From Gammaproteobacteria bacterium (GTDB lineage Bacteria; Pseudomonadota; Gammaproteobacteria; Steroidobacterales; Steroidobacteraceae): DNA of 64,000 bases. The stretch is taken from contig PLAH01000040.1 in NCBI GenBank assembly GCA_003134045.1, forward strand, positions 1-64,000, written 5' to 3'. Below, piece by piece: positions 9,670-18,641 of this stretch. The notes beneath the pieces were generated by a model. That model was not told where the DNA came from. It saw only the letters and a list, made by a program, of their open reading frames with translations, and made no database searches. Numbering within the stretch: position 1 is the first letter of the stretch; every line of letters starts with the position of its first letter. A program made the translations under genes and the position numbers.

Positions 9670-10722
9670 ATGTATGAGATTGAATTTCCCCTGGGAGATC
9701 TCGACTCGGAAGCGGTCGAGGCCGCCCTCACCGAGATCGGTGCGAGTTCGATCACCTTCGTCGATCGCGGGGATGAGCCCGTGCTCGAACCCAAGCCCGG
9801 TGAAATCAGGCTGTGGAGCGACACGCTGGTGCGCGCGCTGTTCCAACAGGCCGCCGATCCCACAACGAATGTCGATGCGACGGCCGGTGTCGACGCCAAG
9901 GCCGCGGTCTATACGGTACCCGATGCCGCGGTCACGGCCAACGCCGACTCCATGCTGAATATCGAGGCCACGGCTCATGTCGAACATCTCGCTTCGCGCT
10001 TGGGGCCGCACATCGCGCAGACCGCCCGCGTGCGCCCGGTCGCGAACCAGGACTGGGAGCGAGTGTGGCTCATCGATTGGAAGTCGATGCGCTTCGGGCG
10101 GCGACTGTGGGTGTGCCCCACGGCGGCTGCGGCGCCCGAGGATCCCGAGGCCGTGGTCGTCCGGCTGGATCCGGGACTCGCGTTCGGCACCGGCACGCAT
10201 CCGACCACCGCCCTGTGTCTGCAGATCCTGGATGCGCTGCCGCTGTCGGGCCGCACGCTGATCGACTATGGGTGCGGTTCCGGAATCTTAGGTTTAGCCG
10301 CGCTGAAACTCGGCGCGGCGCACGTGATCGCGGTGGATCTCGATCCGCAGGCGCTGCTCGCGACCCGCGAAAATGCGATCCGCAACGACGTCTCGTCCGC
10401 CATCGAAGTTCAAGGCGTGCCGGCCACCCTGCGGCCCGTGAGTTGCGTCGTCGCCAACATTCTTGCCGGCCCGCTGATCGAATTGGCCCCTCTGCTGACT
10501 GCCGCCTGCGAACCCGGCGGCGATCTGCTCCTGTCAGGGCTCCTCAAGACTCAGGCCTACGCGGTTAAAGCCGCGTACACGTCCAGTTTTGATATGGTGC
10601 GAGTCGTCGGACGGGACGATTGGTGTTGCATCCATGCTCGCCGGATGGTCGAACCGGTCGGCGTCGGGATGGCTGCGCCCCCGATGGCCGGCCGCGGGAG
10701 CGTCCAGGGGAGTTCAACTTAG
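9670..10722 (+). CDS. prmA: Ribosomal protein L11 methyltransferase
   Basis: PrmA trimethylates ribosomal protein L11 using SAM. Family marks are the N-terminal domain (MYEIEFPLGDLDSEAVEAAL), the linker RPVANQDWERVWLIDW, LDPGLAFGTGTHPTTALCL, the SAM-binding DYGCGSGILGLAALKLGA and VANILAGPLIELAP. The usual length is near 295 residues; this one has 350. Most of the excess is an insertion at residues 67-108 made of seven degenerate hexapeptides, placed in the N-terminal domain before the linker. The C-terminus also runs about 20 residues past the usual end, to one base before the next start codon. The gene opens the prmA-DUF3426-dusB-fis block. Confidence 0.95.
   Translation: MYEIEFPLGDLDSEAVEAALTEIGASSITFVDRGDEPVLEPKPGEIRLWSDTLVRALFQQAADPTTNVDATAGVDAKAAVYTVPDAAVTANADSMLNIEATAHVEHLASRLGPHIAQTARVRPVANQDWERVWLIDWKSMRFGRRLWVCPTAAAAPEDPEAVVVRLDPGLAFGTGTHPTTALCLQILDALPLSGRTLIDYGCGSGILGLAALKLGAAHVIAVDLDPQALLATRENAIRNDVSSAIEVQGVPATLRPVSCVVANILAGPLIELAPLLTAACEPGGDLLLSGLLKTQAYAVKAAYTSSFDMVRVVGRDDWCCIHARRMVEPVGVGMAAPPMAGRGSVQGSST
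9868..9993 (+). repeat. 18-bp degenerate tandem repeat inside prmA (seven units)
   Basis: The encoded hexapeptides are NVDATA, GVDAKA, AVYTVP, DAAVTA, NADSML, NIEATA and HVEHLA. They are out of keeping with the PrmA family and keep the frame. Confidence 0.65.
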
Positions 10723-10723
10723 C

Positions 10724-11911
10724 GTGTTCACGCAGTGTTCAAAGTGCGAGACCGTGTTTCGCTTGTCCGCCGAGGCGCTGCGCGCCGCCGGCGGACAAGT
10801 GCGCTGCGGCCGGTGCGGCGAGGTGTTCAATGCCTTGTCGCGTCTCGCTGAGGATGCGACCGGCTTCAGCAAAGGCGAGTCGTCGCTCGATCTGGAGACG
10901 CGCGCCGAGGAGATCCTGGAATCCGACGCAATCGATTTGGCGGATGCGCCACAGGACCTGAACCCGGACGAGGAACCACCGGCCGCCAACGACATGGATG
11001 CGCCCCCCGGCGTCGAAATTGCCGAGCTTCGTTTCGTGAGGGACGTTCCGCCCGGCGTGGAGATCGCGCAGTTGCAGTTCGTGGATGCGCCCGACGACGA
11101 TCTGGCATCGGAGACCTCCCTGGAATTCACGCTGCCGCCCGGAGAGTTGGATCGAATATTCATCGAGACCCGGCCGAACCGTCGGCAACAGCTGGCGGCC
11201 GACGGCGTGGCCGCACTGCGGATTCGGAGCGACGCTGCGGCGCCGGCTGCCACGGACCTCGAAGAATTTCTGGCCATACCCGCGCCCGCATCCGGCCGCG
11301 CGGCCTCACCCGCAACGCCGTCACGGATTTCGGGCTTGGAAGTCTCGGAGAATGTGCGGCAGGAAATGTTGGCGAGCTACGCGCATGCCGAGTTGCCGCA
11401 GATCAACGCGTCGCGGCGCAGGCTGCCGTTCGCCGTGTGGCTTGCCGCTGCCATCGTGCTCGCGCTGCTGCTGGCAGCTCAGGTCGTGCGCGGCAATGGC
11501 GACTGGCTCGCGGCCCATATACCGTTCCTCGGCGGCGCGGGCCAGGGAGCCGCCAATCTCGCCTCCTATCAATTGCGTCAGTGGGGGGTCACCGGCGATC
11601 CGGGAGCCAAAGGCACGCTGCGGGTGCGCGCCAGCATCATGAATACGGCCGCACAACCACAGCCGTATCCCTTGCTGCGGGTGACACTGGTCAATCGCTT
11701 CGGCACTCGCGTCGGCGCGCGCGAATTCGTTGCGACCGAATACCTGGGCAAGACGACTGCTCGCATGCTCGCTCCCGGCGAGCGAGTGGACGCGACCTTG
11801 GATATTCTCGATCCCGGCAAGGACGCGGAAGGATTCGAGATCGACGTGTGCGTGCGCGGCGCCGACAAGAAAATAATTTGCGCCGGCGATGCTGCGGCGC
11901 AGCCCAAGTGA
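10724..11911 (+). CDS. Zinc-ribbon (MJ0042-type) and DUF3426 membrane protein
   Basis: The N-terminus MFTQCSKCETVFRL with VRCGRCGEVFNA gives two CxxC pairs of the MJ0042-type zinc ribbon. A long acidic linker follows, then one membrane helix (LPFAVWLAAAIVLALLLAAQ) and a C-terminal DUF3426 domain with GTLRVRASIMN and PYPLLRVTLVN. Start GTG 10724 was chosen because the zinc ribbon begins there; the longer ORF is out-of-gene extension. Function is unknown in the family, but the gene is found between prmA and dusB-fis in many gammaproteobacteria. The linker contains a 15-residue tandem duplication. Confidence 0.88.
   Translation: MFTQCSKCETVFRLSAEALRAAGGQVRCGRCGEVFNALSRLAEDATGFSKGESSLDLETRAEEILESDAIDLADAPQDLNPDEEPPAANDMDAPPGVEIAELRFVRDVPPGVEIAQLQFVDAPDDDLASETSLEFTLPPGELDRIFIETRPNRRQQLAADGVAALRIRSDAAAPAATDLEEFLAIPAPASGRAASPATPSRISGLEVSENVRQEMLASYAHAELPQINASRRRLPFAVWLAAAIVLALLLAAQVVRGNGDWLAAHIPFLGGAGQGAANLASYQLRQWGVTGDPGAKGTLRVRASIMNTAAQPQPYPLLRVTLVNRFGTRVGAREFVATEYLGKTTARMLAPGERVDATLDILDPGKDAEGFEIDVCVRGADKKIICAGDAAAQPK
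11003..11092 (+). repeat. 45-bp tandem duplication in the DUF3426 gene
   Basis: Two units encode PPGVEIAELRFVRDV and PPGVEIAQLQFVDAP. The DNA has drifted, so the duplication is not recent. Confidence 0.8.
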
Positions 11912-11921
11912 TGCCCAAGTG

Positions 11922-12902
11922 ATGCCCAAAATCGGTCCGTATACGTTGCCGTCCAACGTCCTGCTCGCGCCGATGGCGGGGGTGACCGACCGGGCGTTTC
12001 GCGCCTTGTGCCGGCGCTTCGGCGCAGGCCTTGCCGCGTCGGAAATGCTCACCGCCGAAGTGCGGCTGTGGAACACACCCAAATCGCGGCGGCGCATGGA
12101 CCACAGCGGAGAACCCAGTCCACGTGTCGTGCAAATCGCGGGGTACGATCCGCAGATGATGGCCGAGGCGGCGCGCCGCAACGTCGATGCAGGCGCCCAG
12201 ATCATCGACATCAACATGGGATGCCCGGCAAAAAAAGTCTGCAACCGGCTGGCGGGCTCCGCGTTGATGCAGGACGAGGCTCTCGTTGCACGTATTTTGC
12301 ATGCGGTCGTGCGCGCCGTTGCGGTGCCGGTGATGTTGAAGACGCGCACCGGATGGGATCGAAACAATAAAAATGGCATGCAAATCGCCAAAACAGCGGA
12401 GGACTGCGGAATTCAAGCGCTGGCGATCCATGGCCGCACGCGCGCCGACATGTATCAGGGAAACGCCGAACACGAAAGCGTCGCCGCAATCAAATCGACG
12501 GTCAAAATCCCGGTGTTCGCGAATGGCGACATCGACTCGCCGGAAAAAGCGCGCGACATTTTGGCGCAGACCGGGTGCGACGGCGTCATGATCGGCAGAG
12601 CCGCGCAAGGCCGGCCATGGATCTTCGACGAAGTCAATTTTTTCCTCGCAACCGGTGAATTGCGCGGAGTGCTAGCGCTGGAAAAAGTCCGTGATATTAT
12701 GCGCGCCCACCTCGAAGACCTGTACGCCCTCTACGGCGATGAGACTGGAGTTCGAGTGGCACGCAAGCACTTGAGTTGGTATTTTCGGCAGCATCCCGGA
12801 CAGGAGGTATTGCGGAATCGTCTCGTGACGATCGAGACGCCACGCGAACAACTGTCCACGCTGTTGGAGCATTTCGATACAGGAGTGCATTGCACAGCGT
12901 AG
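11922..12902 (+). CDS. dusB: tRNA-dihydrouridine synthase B
   Basis: DusB reduces uridine to dihydrouridine in the tRNA D-loop with FMN and NADPH. The protein begins MPKIGPYTLPSNVLLAPMAG and shows GVTDRAFRALC, the catalytic cysteine in NMGCPAKKVCNRLAGSAL, and IHGRTRADMYQG. Length 326 is normal. Start ATG 11922 follows an 11-bp duplication (cccaagtgatg twice) that also supplies the stop of the DUF3426 gene. dusB-fis is a classic co-transcribed pair in gammaproteobacteria. Confidence 0.97.
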   Translation: MPKIGPYTLPSNVLLAPMAGVTDRAFRALCRRFGAGLAASEMLTAEVRLWNTPKSRRRMDHSGEPSPRVVQIAGYDPQMMAEAARRNVDAGAQIIDINMGCPAKKVCNRLAGSALMQDEALVARILHAVVRAVAVPVMLKTRTGWDRNNKNGMQIAKTAEDCGIQALAIHGRTRADMYQGNAEHESVAAIKSTVKIPVFANGDIDSPEKARDILAQTGCDGVMIGRAAQGRPWIFDEVNFFLATGELRGVLALEKVRDIMRAHLEDLYALYGDETGVRVARKHLSWYFRQHPGQEVLRNRLVTIETPREQLSTLLEHFDTGVHCTA

Positions 12903-12954
12903 GCGTACATAGTTTAAAAAAAAGTAGAACGATCGGCAGTGAATTGGATGGGCT

Positions 12955-13266
12955 ATGGTCGCAAAGAAGAAATCGAAATCACGCAAAGATGTCTCGCCGC
13001 CGTTCAACGGCCGGGACTTGAAAGTCAATGGCAAGGGCGTGCCCCTGCGTTCGCAGGCGGAGGAAGCCTTGCAATGCTATTTCGAGACGTTGAACGGTCA
13101 CAAGCCCGCGCAGTTGTACGATCTCGTCATGCGCGAGGTTGAAGAGCCCTTGTTCAAAGTCGTGATGGGTCACGTGCAGGGAAATCAGAGCCGTGCGGCC
13201 ACCATCCTCGGCATCAATCGCGGGACGCTACGCAAGAAACTCCGCGAGTTCGGCATTACCGGGTAA
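12955..13266 (+). CDS. fis: Nucleoid-associated protein Fis
   Basis: Fis bends DNA and controls rRNA, tRNA and many growth-phase genes. The C-terminal half, with LYDLVMREVEEPLFKVVM and the helix-turn-helix NQSRAATILGINRGTLRKKL, is almost canonical. The N-terminus is Lys-rich (MVAKKKSKSRK) and differs from enteric Fis. Length 103 residues. It follows dusB by 52 bp and precedes purH by 6 bp, so it may be co-transcribed with both. Confidence 0.96.
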   Translation: MVAKKKSKSRKDVSPPFNGRDLKVNGKGVPLRSQAEEALQCYFETLNGHKPAQLYDLVMREVEEPLFKVVMGHVQGNQSRAATILGINRGTLRKKLREFGITG

Positions 13267-13272
13267 GGTCCG

Positions 13273-14838
13273 TTGCAAACTCCCGTACGCCGCGCACTGC
13301 TCAGTGTTTCCGACAAGACCGGAATCGTCGAGTTCGCGCGCGAACTGAAGGAGCGCGGCATCGAATTGCTGTCCACGGGCGGCACCGCCAAGCTCTTGAT
13401 ACGCCATGGCATTGCGCTGAAAGAGGTGGCCGAGCACACCGGCTTCCCGGAAATCATGGGCGGCCGGGTCAAGACGCTGCACCCGAAGATCCACGGCGGT
13501 CTGTTGGGGCGCCGCGGCATGGATGAGGACATCATGCGCGAGCACGGCATCGAGCCCATCGATTTGCTCGCCGTGAATCTCTACCCATTCGCAGCCACGG
13601 TGGCCCGCGCCGATTGCAGCTATGAGGACGCGGTCGAGAACATCGACATCGGCGGGCCCGCCATGGTGCGCGCTGCCGCCAAGAACCACGCGTCGGTCAC
13701 GGTGGTGGTGGACCCCGGCGATTACCGCAACGTGTTGGACGATCTGGCGGCGAATCAAGGCTCGACCCACGTCGTGATGCGGCAGAAGCTCGCCGCCAAG
13801 GCGTTCGCGCACACCGCGCAGTACGACGCCATGGTGTCCGCCTACTTCACGGGCGCCATCGGCGGGGAAGCGCCCACGTTCCCCGACGATCTGAACCTCT
13901 CCTTCCGCAAGCATCTCGACCTGCGCTACGGCGAGAACCCGCATCAACAGGCGGCGTTCTACAAGGATCCGCGCGCCATCGGCGCGTCGGTCACCACCGC
14001 CGGCCAGATACAGGGCAAGGAGCTTTCCTACAACAACATCGCGGACAGCGACACCGCGCTCGAATGCGTGCGTCAGTTCGAAAGTCCCGCCTGCGTCATC
14101 GTCAAGCACGCAAATCCCTGCGGTGTGGCGCTGGGCGAGAGCCTGGCCGCGGCCTATGCCCTCGCGTATCGCACCGATCCCACGTCCGCCTTCGGCGGAA
14201 TCATCGCCTTCAATCGCGAATTGGATGCCGAAACCACGCGGGCCATCCTCGAGCGCCAATTCGTCGAGGTCATTCTCGCACCCACGATCTCGAACGCGGC
14301 CAAGGCGTTGCTGGCCTCCAAAGACAACATTCGCGTGCTGCAGGTCGGCGACCTCACCAAGCCCATCGAGCAACTGCTCGAATACAAGAGCGTTGCCGGC
14401 GGCCTCTTGGTCCAGACGCGGGATGAAGGTGCGGTCCAGCCGCACGAACTTCGCGTGGTCACGAAACGCGCCCCGAATTCCCAGGAACTCGTCGATCTGG
14501 TCATGGCATGGCGCATAGCGAAGTACGTGAAGTCGAACGCGATCGTGTGCGTGAAGGATCGCGCGACGTTGGGGATCGGCGCCGGACAGATGAGCCGCGT
14601 GGTCAGCAGCAAGATCGCCGCCATGAAAGCCAAGGACGAGGGGCTTTCGATGGAATCGGCCGCCATGGCGTCGGACGCATTCTTTCCGTTTCGCGATGGA
14701 CTCGACGTGGTGGCCGAATTCGGCATCAAGTCGGTGATTCAGCCCGGGGGCTCGAAGCGCGACCCGGAAGTCATCGCCGCGGCCGACGAGCACGGAATCG
14801 CGATGGTGTTCACCGGGATGCGGCATTTTCGTCACTAG
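13273..14838 (+). CDS. purH: Bifunctional AICAR transformylase / IMP cyclohydrolase
   Basis: PurH performs the last two steps of IMP synthesis. The start is a TTG at 13273 ([17 protein letters not shown]), preceded by taagg; this aligns with the normal family N-terminus. The IMP cyclohydrolase domain ([20 protein letters not shown]) leads, and the transformylase domain carries [12 protein letters not shown] and the C-terminal [20 protein letters not shown]. The 521-residue length is standard. purD follows by 24 bp, forming a purHD unit directly after fis. Confidence 0.98.
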   Translation: MQTPVRRALLSVSDKTGIVEFARELKERGIELLSTGGTAKLLIRHGIALKEVAEHTGFPEIMGGRVKTLHPKIHGGLLGRRGMDEDIMREHGIEPIDLLAVNLYPFAATVARADCSYEDAVENIDIGGPAMVRAAAKNHASVTVVVDPGDYRNVLDDLAANQGSTHVVMRQKLAAKAFAHTAQYDAMVSAYFTGAIGGEAPTFPDDLNLSFRKHLDLRYGENPHQQAAFYKDPRAIGASVTTAGQIQGKELSYNNIADSDTALECVRQFESPACVIVKHANPCGVALGESLAAAYALAYRTDPTSAFGGIIAFNRELDAETTRAILERQFVEVILAPTISNAAKALLASKDNIRVLQVGDLTKPIEQLLEYKSVAGGLLVQTRDEGAVQPHELRVVTKRAPNSQELVDLVMAWRIAKYVKSNAIVCVKDRATLGIGAGQMSRVVSSKIAAMKAKDEGLSMESAAMASDAFFPFRDGLDVVAEFGIKSVIQPGGSKRDPEVIAAADEHGIAMVFTGMRHFRH

Positions 14839-14862
14839 TTTCCACGACGTGCACGGTTTTCC

Positions 14863-16146
14863 ATGAAGATCTTGATTGTCGGCGGTGGCGGCCGCGAACA
14901 TGCTCTCGCGTGGAAGTGCGCGCAATCGCCTCGCGTGCGGCATGTGTTCGTCGCGCCGGGAAACGCGGGCACGGCGCTCGAACCCCGTATGAGCAATGTC
15001 GACATCGCGGCCGACGACAGCGACGCACTGGTGGCGTTCGCGAACCGCGAGAGCATCGACTTGACCATCATCGGTCCCGAAGGCCCGCTGGTGGCGGGTA
15101 TCGTGGATCGCTTCAAGCTTGCGGGGCGCGCCTGTTTCGGCCCGACCCAGGCAGCCGCCCGACTCGAGGGATCGAAGGCGTTCACCAAGAATTTCCTGCA
15201 ACGCTACGGCATACCCACGGCGAGCTATGCGACGTTCAGTGCGGCGGACTTCGATGCCGACTACGTCAGGGCGCGGCGTTTGCCGCTGGTCGTCAAAGCG
15301 GACGGTCTCGCGGCCGGCAAGGGCGTGGTCATATGCGAAACGCACGAAGCGACCATCGAGGCGGCCGGCGCCATGCTCGGCGGCAGTTTCGGCGCCGCAG
15401 GCAACACCGTCGTGATCGAGGAGTTCTTACGCGGCGAGGAAGTGAGTTTCATCGTCGTGGCCCACGACTGCCAGGTGATCCCGCTCGCGACCTCGCAGGA
15501 TCACAAACGCCGCGACGATGGCGATCTGGGTCCGAATACCGGCGGCATGGGCGCTTACTCCCCCGCCCCCATCGTCACGCAGGTGTTGCATGACCGGATC
15601 ATGCGGGAAGTCATCGAACCCACGTTGCAAGGGCTGCGCAGCGACGGCAATCCGTACACCGGATTTCTGTATGCGGGGTTGATGATCGCCGAGGACGGCA
15701 CGCCCAACGTGATGGAGTTCAACTGCCGCTTCGGCGATCCTGAAGCGCAACCGGTGCTGATGCGGTTGAAGAGCGACCTGGTCGACCTCTGCGAAGCGGC
15801 CCTTGGCGGCGCGCTCGATGGCATCGAGCCCGAGTGGGATTCGCGCGCGGCACTCGGCGTCGTCATGGCAGCGGGAGGCTATCCCGAGGCTTACCGCAAA
15901 GGCGATCCGATCAGCGGACTCGACGTAGCCGCCCGGTTGCCGGGCAAGGTGTTTCATGCCGGCACACGGCAGAGCGGTTCGAGCGTCGTGACGGCGGGAG
16001 GCCGCGTGCTCTGCGCCGTGGGGCTGGGGGACACCGTCGCCGGCGCACAGCAGCACGCCTACGAGTTGGTACACGCCATTCACTGGAACCTGGTCCAGTA
16101 CCGGCGCGACATCGGCTACCGCGCCATCGAGCGCGCGGTACCTTGA
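14863..16146 (+). CDS. purD: Phosphoribosylamine-glycine ligase (GARS)
   Basis: PurD joins glycine to phosphoribosylamine using ATP in purine synthesis. It starts MKILIVGGGGREHALAWKCA, has the ATP-grasp core VVKADGLAAGKGVV and the signature NCRFGDPEAQPVL. Length 427 is typical. Downstream, on the opposite strand, a small ferredoxin-like fragment ends 3 nt from the purD stop. Confidence 0.98.
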   Translation: MKILIVGGGGREHALAWKCAQSPRVRHVFVAPGNAGTALEPRMSNVDIAADDSDALVAFANRESIDLTIIGPEGPLVAGIVDRFKLAGRACFGPTQAAARLEGSKAFTKNFLQRYGIPTASYATFSAADFDADYVRARRLPLVVKADGLAAGKGVVICETHEATIEAAGAMLGGSFGAAGNTVVIEEFLRGEEVSFIVVAHDCQVIPLATSQDHKRRDDGDLGPNTGGMGAYSPAPIVTQVLHDRIMREVIEPTLQGLRSDGNPYTGFLYAGLMIAEDGTPNVMEFNCRFGDPEAQPVLMRLKSDLVDLCEAALGGALDGIEPEWDSRAALGVVMAAGGYPEAYRKGDPISGLDVAARLPGKVFHAGTRQSGSSVVTAGGRVLCAVGLGDTVAGAQQHAYELVHAIHWNLVQYRRDIGYRAIERAVP

Positions 16147-16148
16147 GT

Positions 16149-16355
16149 TCACTCCACCGCGGGTCCCTCGCCCAACCGGCCTGCTCTCGCACGGCGCAGC
16201 GCGCCGCGGGCCTCGAGCAGGTTCTCCGCCACCGAATTCAGGCGCGCACAGTCAGCCAACCGCAGACCCGGCGTCTCAGGACCGGCGATGGCTTGGCACA
16301 GGCCACACCCAATGCACAACCCACCCGCTACGATCTCCTCCACGGTCAGCATCAT
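16149..16355 (-). pseudogene. Truncated 4Fe-4S (CxxCxxC) fragment, like the N-terminus of F420 hydrogenase/dehydrogenase beta family
   Basis: The 68-residue frame starts MMLTVEEIVAGGLCIGCGLC and continues QAIAGPE. The EIVxxGLCIGCGLC block resembles the first segment of the coenzyme F420 hydrogenase/dehydrogenase beta-subunit family, which is several times longer. Here the protein stops soon after, with a later lone Cys (ADCARLN) and an Arg/Glu-rich tail that does not look like the family. It lies behind the MFS gene on the same strand. It could be a decayed fragment or a small iron-sulfur protein in its own right; I favour a fragment. Confidence 0.5.
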
Positions 16356-16413
16356 GGATCCAGTTTACCGTACCGGCCGCCGACGCCGTGTTCAGGTAAC
16401 GCCTGCCCGGCGG

Positions 16414-17679
16414 CTAGTGCATGCCGTAACTCTCCGCCGCGGTGCCGTCGGCGGTCATCGCCGCCGGGTGGTGATGTTTGAAGAGCCGACCTTTCTCGGC
16501 AAACAATACGAACACCAGGCCCATCAGGCCGCAGATCAACGAACCCGCCGCCAGGGGCGTGGCCGCTCCATTGAACTGCCGCCCGATGGCGGCGCCCATC
16601 AGTGCGCCCGCGAACGTCGATATGAAGCCCTGCAGCGATGCGCCGATGCCGGCCACCGCGCCGATGGGCTCCATCGCCATGGCGCCGAAATTGGAAACGG
16701 ACAGGCTGAAGCACGCCATCGTGGCGGCCTGGAACAGGACGAAGGTCCACAGCTGCTCGAGGCCCATCGCCGCGATCACGCAATGCAGCGCGGTGATGCC
16801 GATAAAGCACAGCAGCGCCGCATGGGAGATGTGACGCATCCCCAGACGCTCGACGAAACGCGAGTTCAGATAGGCACCCATCCCCATGGTGACCGCACAC
16901 AGCGCGAACATGCTCGGCATCAAGCTGGCGCGGTGAAAGACGTCGGAGAAGATCTGCTGCACCATGCCGACGTAAGCCATGATGGACCCGAACATCACCG
17001 TCAATGCGAGGGTGTAGCACAGCGAGGCGCGATCGCCGAGCACCAGCCGCACGGCGTGCGCGATGTGACTGCCGGTCAGAGTCATTCGGTATTCGGGATG
17101 CAGCGTCTCGTGCAGCCGCAGCCAGGCCCAGGTCCAGACGATCGCGGCGAACGTGCCGCAGACGATGAAAATATAACGCCAGGGAGCGAACAGCAAAATC
17201 ACCTGTCCTAGGCTTGGCGCGACGACGGGTACCATCAGGAACACGACGAAGGTCAGCGACATGACCCGCGCCATCGCCCGGCCCGAATAGAGGTCGCGGA
17301 TCACGGAACGCGACACCGTGACGCTGGCCGCCGCCAGACCATGCACGAAGCGCCAGATCAGCAATGCATGGAAGCTGTCGCTGAGCCCGCATAGCAGCGC
17401 CGCGCTGACGTAGACCCCAAGGCCGGCGAGCAGCACCGGGCGCCTGCCGAATCGATCCGACATCACGCCCCAGAACAGCTGGCCGCAGCCCAGGCCCGCC
17501 ATGTAGGACGTGAGTATCCATTGGCCGTGGTTCTCGTTCGCGACGTGCAGGGCGTGCACGATGATGGGAAACGCCGGCAGCATCGCATCGATGGCGATGG
17601 CCTGGCACGCCATCATCGACGCGACCAACACCACGAATTCCGTGAATCCGATCGGCGCGGCCGTAGACTGCATCGGCAT
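16414..17679 (-). CDS. MFS drug-resistance transporter, Bcr/CflA-like
   Basis: The 421-residue protein has about twelve hydrophobic segments and the MFS loop motif WGVMSDRFGRRPVLLAGLG between helices 2 and 3. The opening AIDAMLPAFPIIVHAL and the YMAGLGCGQLFWG stretch resemble the Bcr/CflA group of proton-driven efflux pumps (drugs, sulfonamides, dipeptides). The C-terminus is short and His-rich (KHHHPAA). The gene is on its own between the ferredoxin fragment and the SPFH gene; no local regulator indicates the substrate. Confidence 0.88.
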   Translation of the reverse strand: MPMQSTAAPIGFTEFVVLVASMMACQAIAIDAMLPAFPIIVHALHVANENHGQWILTSYMAGLGCGQLFWGVMSDRFGRRPVLLAGLGVYVSAALLCGLSDSFHALLIWRFVHGLAAASVTVSRSVIRDLYSGRAMARVMSLTFVVFLMVPVVAPSLGQVILLFAPWRYIFIVCGTFAAIVWTWAWLRLHETLHPEYRMTLTGSHIAHAVRLVLGDRASLCYTLALTVMFGSIMAYVGMVQQIFSDVFHRASLMPSMFALCAVTMGMGAYLNSRFVERLGMRHISHAALLCFIGITALHCVIAAMGLEQLWTFVLFQAATMACFSLSVSNFGAMAMEPIGAVAGIGASLQGFISTFAGALMGAAIGRQFNGAATPLAAGSLICGLMGLVFVLFAEKGRLFKHHHPAAMTADGTAAESYGMH

Positions 17680-17683
17680 GGCG

Positions 17684-18619
17684 TCAGGCCTGCGGCGAGC
17701 CGGCCGGCTTGCGGGCGATGCTGGTCGCCATGGTGACGATGGAGGCGAGATCCGTGAGATTTGCCGGCACCACGAGCGTCGTTCCTGCTTGTGCGAGTTT
17801 GCCGAACTGCTTCACATACTCCTCGCCGATCCGCAACTGCATCGCTTCGATCCCGCCGCGGTCGGACAGTGCGATCCCCACCTGGCGCAGTCCTTCCGCC
17901 GTGGCGGTCGCCACCGCGAGAATGGCTTGCGCCTGGCCTTCCGCTTCGTTGATCTGCTGTTGCTTGTTGGCTTCGGACTGCTTGATCACGCGCTGCTTGT
18001 CGCCCTCCGCCGAATTGATCTTGGCGTCGCGCTCGCCTTCCGATGTGAGCACCACCGCGCGCTTCTCGCGTTCCGCGCGCATCTGCTTCTCCATGGCCTG
18101 CAGCACGTCGCGCGGCGGGGTGATGTTCTTGATTTCGTACCGCAGCACCTTGACTCCCCAGGCCACCGACGCCTTGTCGAGTTCGCTGACGACATTGGCG
18201 TTGATGGTGCCGCGCGCCTCGAACGTGCGATCGAGCTCGATCTTGCCGATCTCGCTGCGCAAGGTGGTCTGCGCGAGCTGCGATATGGCGAAGCCGAAAT
18301 TGGTGATGCCGTAGGAGGCGAGATGCGGATCGAGCACTTGCATGTACAGCACGCCATCGACGCCGACCTGGACGTTGTCGCGCGTGATGCAGATCTGTTC
18401 GGCGATGTCGATCGCGATTTCCTTCAGGCTGTGTTTGTAGGCCACCTTTTCCATGAAGGGAATCAGAATGTGGAACCCGGCCGACAAGGTGCGGCTGTAC
18501 TTGCCCAGATGCTCGACCACGTAGGCGCTCTGCTGCGGCACCACCGTCGCGGTCTTGGCCACCAGCACGACGACGAGCACGGCCAGCGCAATGGCGCCGT
18601 AGCCTAGGGTCATGTCCAT
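17684..18619 (-). CDS. SPFH/Band 7 membrane protein (QmcA/stomatin-like)
   Basis: An N-terminal membrane helix (residues 6-21) precedes the SPFH domain (PQQSAYVVEHLGKYSRTLSA, GFHILIPFMEKVAYKHSLKE) and a charged coiled coil ending near AEGQAQAILAVATATAEGLR. Such proteins form large ring or cage oligomers on the membrane and often shield proteases such as FtsH. The gene lies next to an NfeD-like gene, its usual partner. Length 311 residues. Confidence 0.93.
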   Translation of the reverse strand: MDMTLGYGAIALAVLVVVLVAKTATVVPQQSAYVVEHLGKYSRTLSAGFHILIPFMEKVAYKHSLKEIAIDIAEQICITRDNVQVGVDGVLYMQVLDPHLASYGITNFGFAISQLAQTTLRSEIGKIELDRTFEARGTINANVVSELDKASVAWGVKVLRYEIKNITPPRDVLQAMEKQMRAEREKRAVVLTSEGERDAKINSAEGDKQRVIKQSEANKQQQINEAEGQAQAILAVATATAEGLRQVGIALSDRGGIEAMQLRIGEEYVKQFGKLAQAGTTLVVPANLTDLASIVTMATSIARKPAGSPQA

Positions 18620-18641
18620 GAGTCTCTCCTCATTCTTGCGA

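Noticed and set aside
8122-10200. 692-residue minus-strand ORF
   Set aside because: Antisense to accC and prmA, which are certain.
13228-15345. 705-residue minus-strand ORF
   Set aside because: Antisense to purH and purD; shadow of GC-rich third positions.
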